Shown here: piece by piece, positions 61,316-64,000 of the stretch
How the letters are laid out: each line of letters opens with the position of its first letter
Numbering within the stretch: the stretch's first letter is position 1
NCBI GenBank assembly: GCA_021817415.1
Contig: JAKAUZ010000003.1
Span: forward strand, 124,001-188,000
Source: Thermoplasmata archaeon
GTDB lineage: Archaea; Thermoplasmatota; Thermoplasmata; Thermoplasmatales; GCA-001856825
DNA: 64,000 nucleotides
Reading direction: 5' to 3'
Translations under genes and position numbers: made by a program
The notes under the pieces: generated by a model
What the model saw: only the letters and a program-made list of their open reading frames with translations
Database searches by the model: none
What the model was told of the DNA's origin: nothing

Positions 61316-61370
61316 GAAATTTATTCTCAACTATGGAAAATGTAATAAATTAAGATAAACTTTAGTCATT

Positions 61371-61676
61371 GTGTTTTGTCCAAAATGCGGTTCAATGATG
61401 TTTCCCAAAGGTGGCAAGTGGCAGTGCAGGAAATGTGGATATGAAATGGACATCAAAGCAGAAGAGAAGAAGGGAATTGTGGAGAAGGGGAACAAGAAAG
61501 AAATGATAGTGGTGAAGAAGGAGGAGATAGCCCTACCGATGGACAGATCAATCCAGTGCCCGAAATGCGGGAATTTCGGCGCGTACTGGGAGACGATGCA
61601 GACCAGGGGAGCAGACGAGCCAGAAACAAAGTTCCTAACCTGCGTGAGCTGCGGGCACAGATGGAGAGAATATTAG
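61371..61676 (+). CDS. tfs: Transcription elongation factor TFS (TFIIS/Rpb9-like)
   Basis: A 101-residue protein with an N-terminal zinc ribbon (FCPKCGSMMF, CRKCGYEM) and a C-terminal TFIIS-type ribbon (QCPKCGNFGAYWETMQTRGADEPETKF, CVSCGHRWREY). The DE pair in RGADEP is the acidic hairpin that reaches the polymerase active site to stimulate RNA cleavage in backtracked complexes. GTG start at 61371. It is divergent from the Trm5-like gene. Confidence 0.95.
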   Translation: MFCPKCGSMMFPKGGKWQCRKCGYEMDIKAEEKKGIVEKGNKKEMIVVKKEEIALPMDRSIQCPKCGNFGAYWETMQTRGADEPETKFLTCVSCGHRWREY

Positions 61677-61717
61677 ATTGACTCTAATTGATAATTCCAC
61701 ACATCACTGATAGGGAA

Positions 61718-62128
61718 TCATCCGAAACCAAGAATGTCCTTTTTCTTCTGTTGCTGCAAGTTTGGCATTGGCACAGGAGGTGGTAACCTGAGGTCTCTTG
61801 CCAGTGTGATTGTTTCCACTATGGATGAGGTGAAAATAGCCCCCTGAACCTCTGAAGCAGCCCCCTCCGGCAATTCCTTGCTCTTCTTCCATTTCAGTTC
61901 AAAATCTTCTGTGCCTGAGTAGAGCAGCGATCCTTCAACAGATATGTTTCCAAGGCCTGAAAATGTTGAGACGAATTTGTAGAATACTCTCTGGAATTCC
62001 CCTTCCTTCCTGACATCAAGTATGGATAAATTCTGGTCTATCCTGATCTCCTGCTGTCTTGCATCTATCTGAGAAAACCTCTTTCCCTCTATTGATGTAA
62101 TTTCCAGATCTTTGATCACGGTACCCAC
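61718..62128 (-). CDS. Conserved archaeal protein with SecB-like features
   Basis: A 136-residue soluble protein of unknown family. A beta-rich core (KRFSQIDARQQEIRID, NISVEGSLLYSGTEDFELKW) is followed by a helix with IVETITLARDLRLPPPVPMPNL. The last part resembles the C-terminal helix and proline segment of SecB-type export chaperones, and the middle strand pattern is compatible with the SecB fold. The resemblance is by eye. It lies five bases downstream of queC on the same strand. Confidence 0.6.
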   Translation of the reverse strand: MGTVIKDLEITSIEGKRFSQIDARQQEIRIDQNLSILDVRKEGEFQRVFYKFVSTFSGLGNISVEGSLLYSGTEDFELKWKKSKELPEGAASEVQGAIFTSSIVETITLARDLRLPPPVPMPNLQQQKKKDILGFG

Positions 62129-62132
62129 AATC

Positions 62133-62867
62133 CTATCTAACTAATTTGTCTTTTCTATTTTTCACATAGAAATCTGGATAATGTTCATAGGGTATTGGGT
62201 CTTCAATTCCTGCCTCCATGAAACCCTTCAATCTGAGCTTGCAGGAATCGCAAGTTCCGCAGGCCTTTTCCCCTCCTTTGTAGCAGGACCAAGTGAGTTC
62301 CAGTGGAACTTTCAATTCATCTGCGATCCTGACTATATCTGCCTTGGTAAACTTCAATAGAGGAGCCTCGACTTTTATATCTCCTCCCTCCACTCCCACC
62401 TTCGTTGCAAGCTTGAACGTCTTGTTGATTGACTCGAAATATTCAGGTCTGCAGTCCGGATAGCCTGAATAATCCAGGTGGTTTGCGCCAATGAATATCC
62501 TGTCCGCTTTGATGACCTCAGCAAGTCCAAGTGCAATCGATAGAAGTATAGTATTCCGTGCAGGAACGTAAGTCATTGGAATCTCCTTTCCAATTTGATC
62601 GATGGGAGCATCTGGAACTTCAATTTGATCAGTTAAAGCACTCCCTCCAATTGTCCTCAGGTCGAGTTTCATTATCCTGTGTTCCACCTTGTAATAATCT
62701 GCGATCTTCCTTGCTGATTCAAGTTCCTTTTTGTGGCGCTGTCCGTAGTCGAATGATAGGGCAGTGACTTCATACCCTTTGCTGAGGACAAGCGCAAGCA
62801 TCGTCGAGCTATCCAGTCCTCCTGACAGAAGTGAGACTGCCCTATTTTTTCCAGGATGACTTTGCAT
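62133..62867 (-). CDS. queC: 7-cyano-7-deazaguanine (preQ0) synthase
   Basis: A 244-residue ATP-dependent enzyme making preQ0, precursor of archaeosine in archaeal tRNA. PP-loop SLLSGGLDSSTMLALVLS near residue 13, SFDYGQRHKKELESA, VPARNTI, and the zinc cysteines in SCYKGGEKACGTCDSCKLRLKG near residue 196 are all present. It overlaps the end of queD by 26 bases. Confidence 0.95.
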   Translation of the reverse strand: MQSHPGKNRAVSLLSGGLDSSTMLALVLSKGYEVTALSFDYGQRHKKELESARKIADYYKVEHRIMKLDLRTIGGSALTDQIEVPDAPIDQIGKEIPMTYVPARNTILLSIALGLAEVIKADRIFIGANHLDYSGYPDCRPEYFESINKTFKLATKVGVEGGDIKVEAPLLKFTKADIVRIADELKVPLELTWSCYKGGEKACGTCDSCKLRLKGFMEAGIEDPIPYEHYPDFYVKNRKDKLVR

Positions 62868-63309
62868 ATTGCCCCGGTCCCTCGTGAACTTCTATCTCAA
62901 CTGCTTGATAATTCCCCACCATTGTTTCCCTGAACCTCTGGAGAATGTAATTGCTCAAACATTCTGCCGTGCTGTCCTTTATCGGGAGGAATCTGCACTC
63001 CTCAATAGGGAACTCGTACTCCTTGTCCCTTACTCCCACTTTCACAGACCGCTCGGTCCTCTCTATTTTCACTGAAGGATTTTCAGTAGGTATGAGGATC
63101 CTGTGATCCAGAAAATCTGCTATTTCCTTAAGGGAGTTCTTGGCAGAGGAGAAGTCAAGAAAGTACGACTTATCACCCAATTCTCCCGCTATCCTTGCAG
63201 AAAGTGAATAATCGTGCCCGTGAATCCTGTCACACTTCCAGTCCCCAGGAATAAAATGAGCGCAGGAGAATCTTATGTTTGAAAAGTTCCCGTCAATATA
63301 TATTTCCAT
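62842..63309 (-). CDS. queD: 6-carboxytetrahydropterin synthase (QueD/PTPS family)
   Basis: A 155-residue PTPS-fold enzyme, with zinc-binding histidines in FSCAHFIPG and CDRIHGHDYSL and catalytic Cys in DWKCDRIHGH. It forms 6-carboxytetrahydropterin, the QueE substrate, before QueC acts. DSTAECLSNYIL and VEIEVHEGPGQYA support the family. QueE is not in the window, so it may be elsewhere. Confidence 0.9.
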   Translation of the reverse strand: MEIYIDGNFSNIRFSCAHFIPGDWKCDRIHGHDYSLSARIAGELGDKSYFLDFSSAKNSLKEIADFLDHRILIPTENPSVKIERTERSVKVGVRDKEYEFPIEECRFLPIKDSTAECLSNYILQRFRETMVGNYQAVEIEVHEGPGQYAKSSWKK

Positions 63310-63381
63310 AAACCGGTATATGGGAATCTGGTATATTTTTTATTGAGGAAAGGGTTATTAATAATAAGTAAATAATGAAAT

Positions 63382-63723
63382 ATGACTAAGGTTCTGTATC
63401 TCGTTCTTAGTGGAGAAGATTCTCCACAGAAGTTCGATCTTGCAATTATCAGCGGTTTGAGGTCTATAGAAAATAAGAGATTCGAGGATCTCAAGCTACT
63501 CTTCTTCGGTCCAAGTGAAAATATGCTCGCAAAGGCAAAAGGAGAGAGGGCAGAGAATATAAAGAAGTTAATTGAGATGAAAGCGGTTGATTCGGCATGC
63601 GTTGCCGTGGCCAAAAATAATGGAATAGAAAATGATCTAAAATTATTGGGGGTCAGTCAGGAGCCATACGGTGCGAGGCTTGCTCACTTTCTCTCTGAAG
63701 GTTACGCTGTTGTCACTTTCTGA
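63382..63723 (+). CDS. DsrE-family protein
   Basis: A 113-residue DsrE/TusD-like protein (VLYLVLSGEDSPQKFDLAIISGL, LKLLFFGPSENML) with a cysteine in DSACVAVAKNNG. The family covers sulfur-carrier and other small alpha/beta proteins; no second Cys is seen at the usual position, so a sulfur-relay role is uncertain. Stand-alone gene, divergent from queD. Confidence 0.82.
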   Translation: MTKVLYLVLSGEDSPQKFDLAIISGLRSIENKRFEDLKLLFFGPSENMLAKAKGERAENIKKLIEMKAVDSACVAVAKNNGIENDLKLLGVSQEPYGARLAHFLSEGYAVVTF

Positions 63724-63744
63724 GCCGCATGGGGAAGCGAATGC

Positions 63745-63999
63745 TCAGGAAGTGAGAGTTGCACCAAAAATGGACGGATGGTCTGTGTCGCCAATCGGAG
63801 GAATGAGCAGTATAGCCCGGTTCTTCGGTAGATACTGTTCATATCCTTTGAATGTCACAAATATCACGTCCGGGCCATAGAAATCAGATTTCTCCCTTAT
63901 TCTTGATGGTTTCCTTATGTCAGAATATTCGCATTCCACAGCTATCTTCTTGCCATCATTCATCAAGACCAGATCAGGTTTTCTTTCATTGATTTCCAC
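63745..63999 (-). CDS. Partial gene, PD-(D/E)XK nuclease-like C-terminal part
   Basis: The last 84 residues of a minus-strand gene running off the right edge. KPDLVLMNDGKKIAVECEYSD has the D...E-x-E spacing of a restriction-endonuclease-like core, followed by the strand VIFVTFKGYEQYL. It could be an archaeal nuclease/Holliday-junction-type protein or a predicted endonuclease. The GTG at the edge may not be the true start. Confidence 0.5.
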   Translation of the reverse strand: MEINERKPDLVLMNDGKKIAVECEYSDIRKPSRIREKSDFYGPDVIFVTFKGYEQYLPKNRAILLIPPIGDTDHPSIFGATLTS

Positions 64000-64000
64000 A

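Noticed and set aside
1-64000. CRISPR arrays, insertion sequences, prophage
   Set aside because: No regularly spaced 24-37-base repeats, no recognised transposase or integrase and no phage structural genes were found on reading both strands.

Overview
The window reads as a chromosomal segment of a thermoacidophilic euryarchaeon of the Thermoplasmatales type (Thermoplasma, Ferroplasma, Picrophilus or Cuniculiplasma relatives); I cannot fix the genus. The evidence is archaeal information-processing machinery (TBP, both RFC subunits, PriL, Hjc, TFS, L10e, S8e, SRP19 and 7S RNA, aIF5A, Pth2), an AT-rich TATA element about 22-30 bases before many start codons as expected for leaderless mRNAs, frequent GTG/TTG starts, and a gene set familiar from this order (histidine ammonia-lyase, SpeD, acetoacetyl-CoA synthetase, secreted proteins with ETGLP-type repeats). 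No insertion sequence, CRISPR array, rRNA or prophage was seen. Genes are dense and often overlap by 1-11 bases.

Layout. 1-5.6 kb: the start of a RibD-type reductase gene, a beta-hydroxyacid dehydrogenase, then a DtxR-type metal regulator fused in an operon to an NRAMP transporter under a near-perfect palindromic operator, purB and a membrane protein. 5.6-16 kb: a site-2 protease, OsmC, the aIF5A/agmatinase/DUF835 operon, L10e, RFC-S/Hjc, SpeD, a long AT-rich region with four ATTAGG boxes before an OB-fold SSB, HNH nuclease, DedA, a second site-2 protease and an MBL hydrolase. 16-23 kb: hutH, a 57-residue gene, hisS, a eukaryote-like icd, TBP with a small possible RNase P protein, RFC-L. 22.8-23.65 kb is a decayed intergenic stretch. 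23.6-35 kb: mtnA, MBL, AACS, PEBP, a ferritin-like/VIT iron protein, a cyclic-2,3-DPG-synthetase-like GTPase, S8e/SRP19, citrate synthase, and an NfeD/NfeD/SPFH membrane-quality group.

35-43.5 kb is the most accessory-looking part: a second decayed intergenic stretch, a three-gene operon whose first product looks like a P19/Tp34 periplasmic iron-binding protein followed by two polytopic membrane proteins, a divergent 4-TM protein, and a 1725-residue surface protein. 43.6-53.9 kb: tRNA-Ser(GGA), nadE, pth2, a membrane/transglutaminase/HisA-like/DUF2240 operon, TPR and Rpe, an Lrp regulator with an ABC exporter, a HExxH protein, the SRP 7S RNA and an HD phosphohydrolase pair. 54-64 kb: an alpha/beta hydrolase, a structured intergenic element, PepQ/PriL, an overlapping operon uppS-tiaS-fap7-CDP-alcohol transferase, a Trm5-like methyltransferase, TFS, and QueC/QueD for archaeosine.

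Two themes connect genes across the window. Polyamine and agmatine chemistry: agmatinase, SpeD, MtnA (salvage of the by-product methylthioadenosine), aIF5A (hypusine acceptor) and TiaS (agmatine consumer). Metal handling: DtxR/NRAMP, the ferritin-VIT protein and the P19-like operon, the first and last each with a TTAG-containing palindrome in the promoter.
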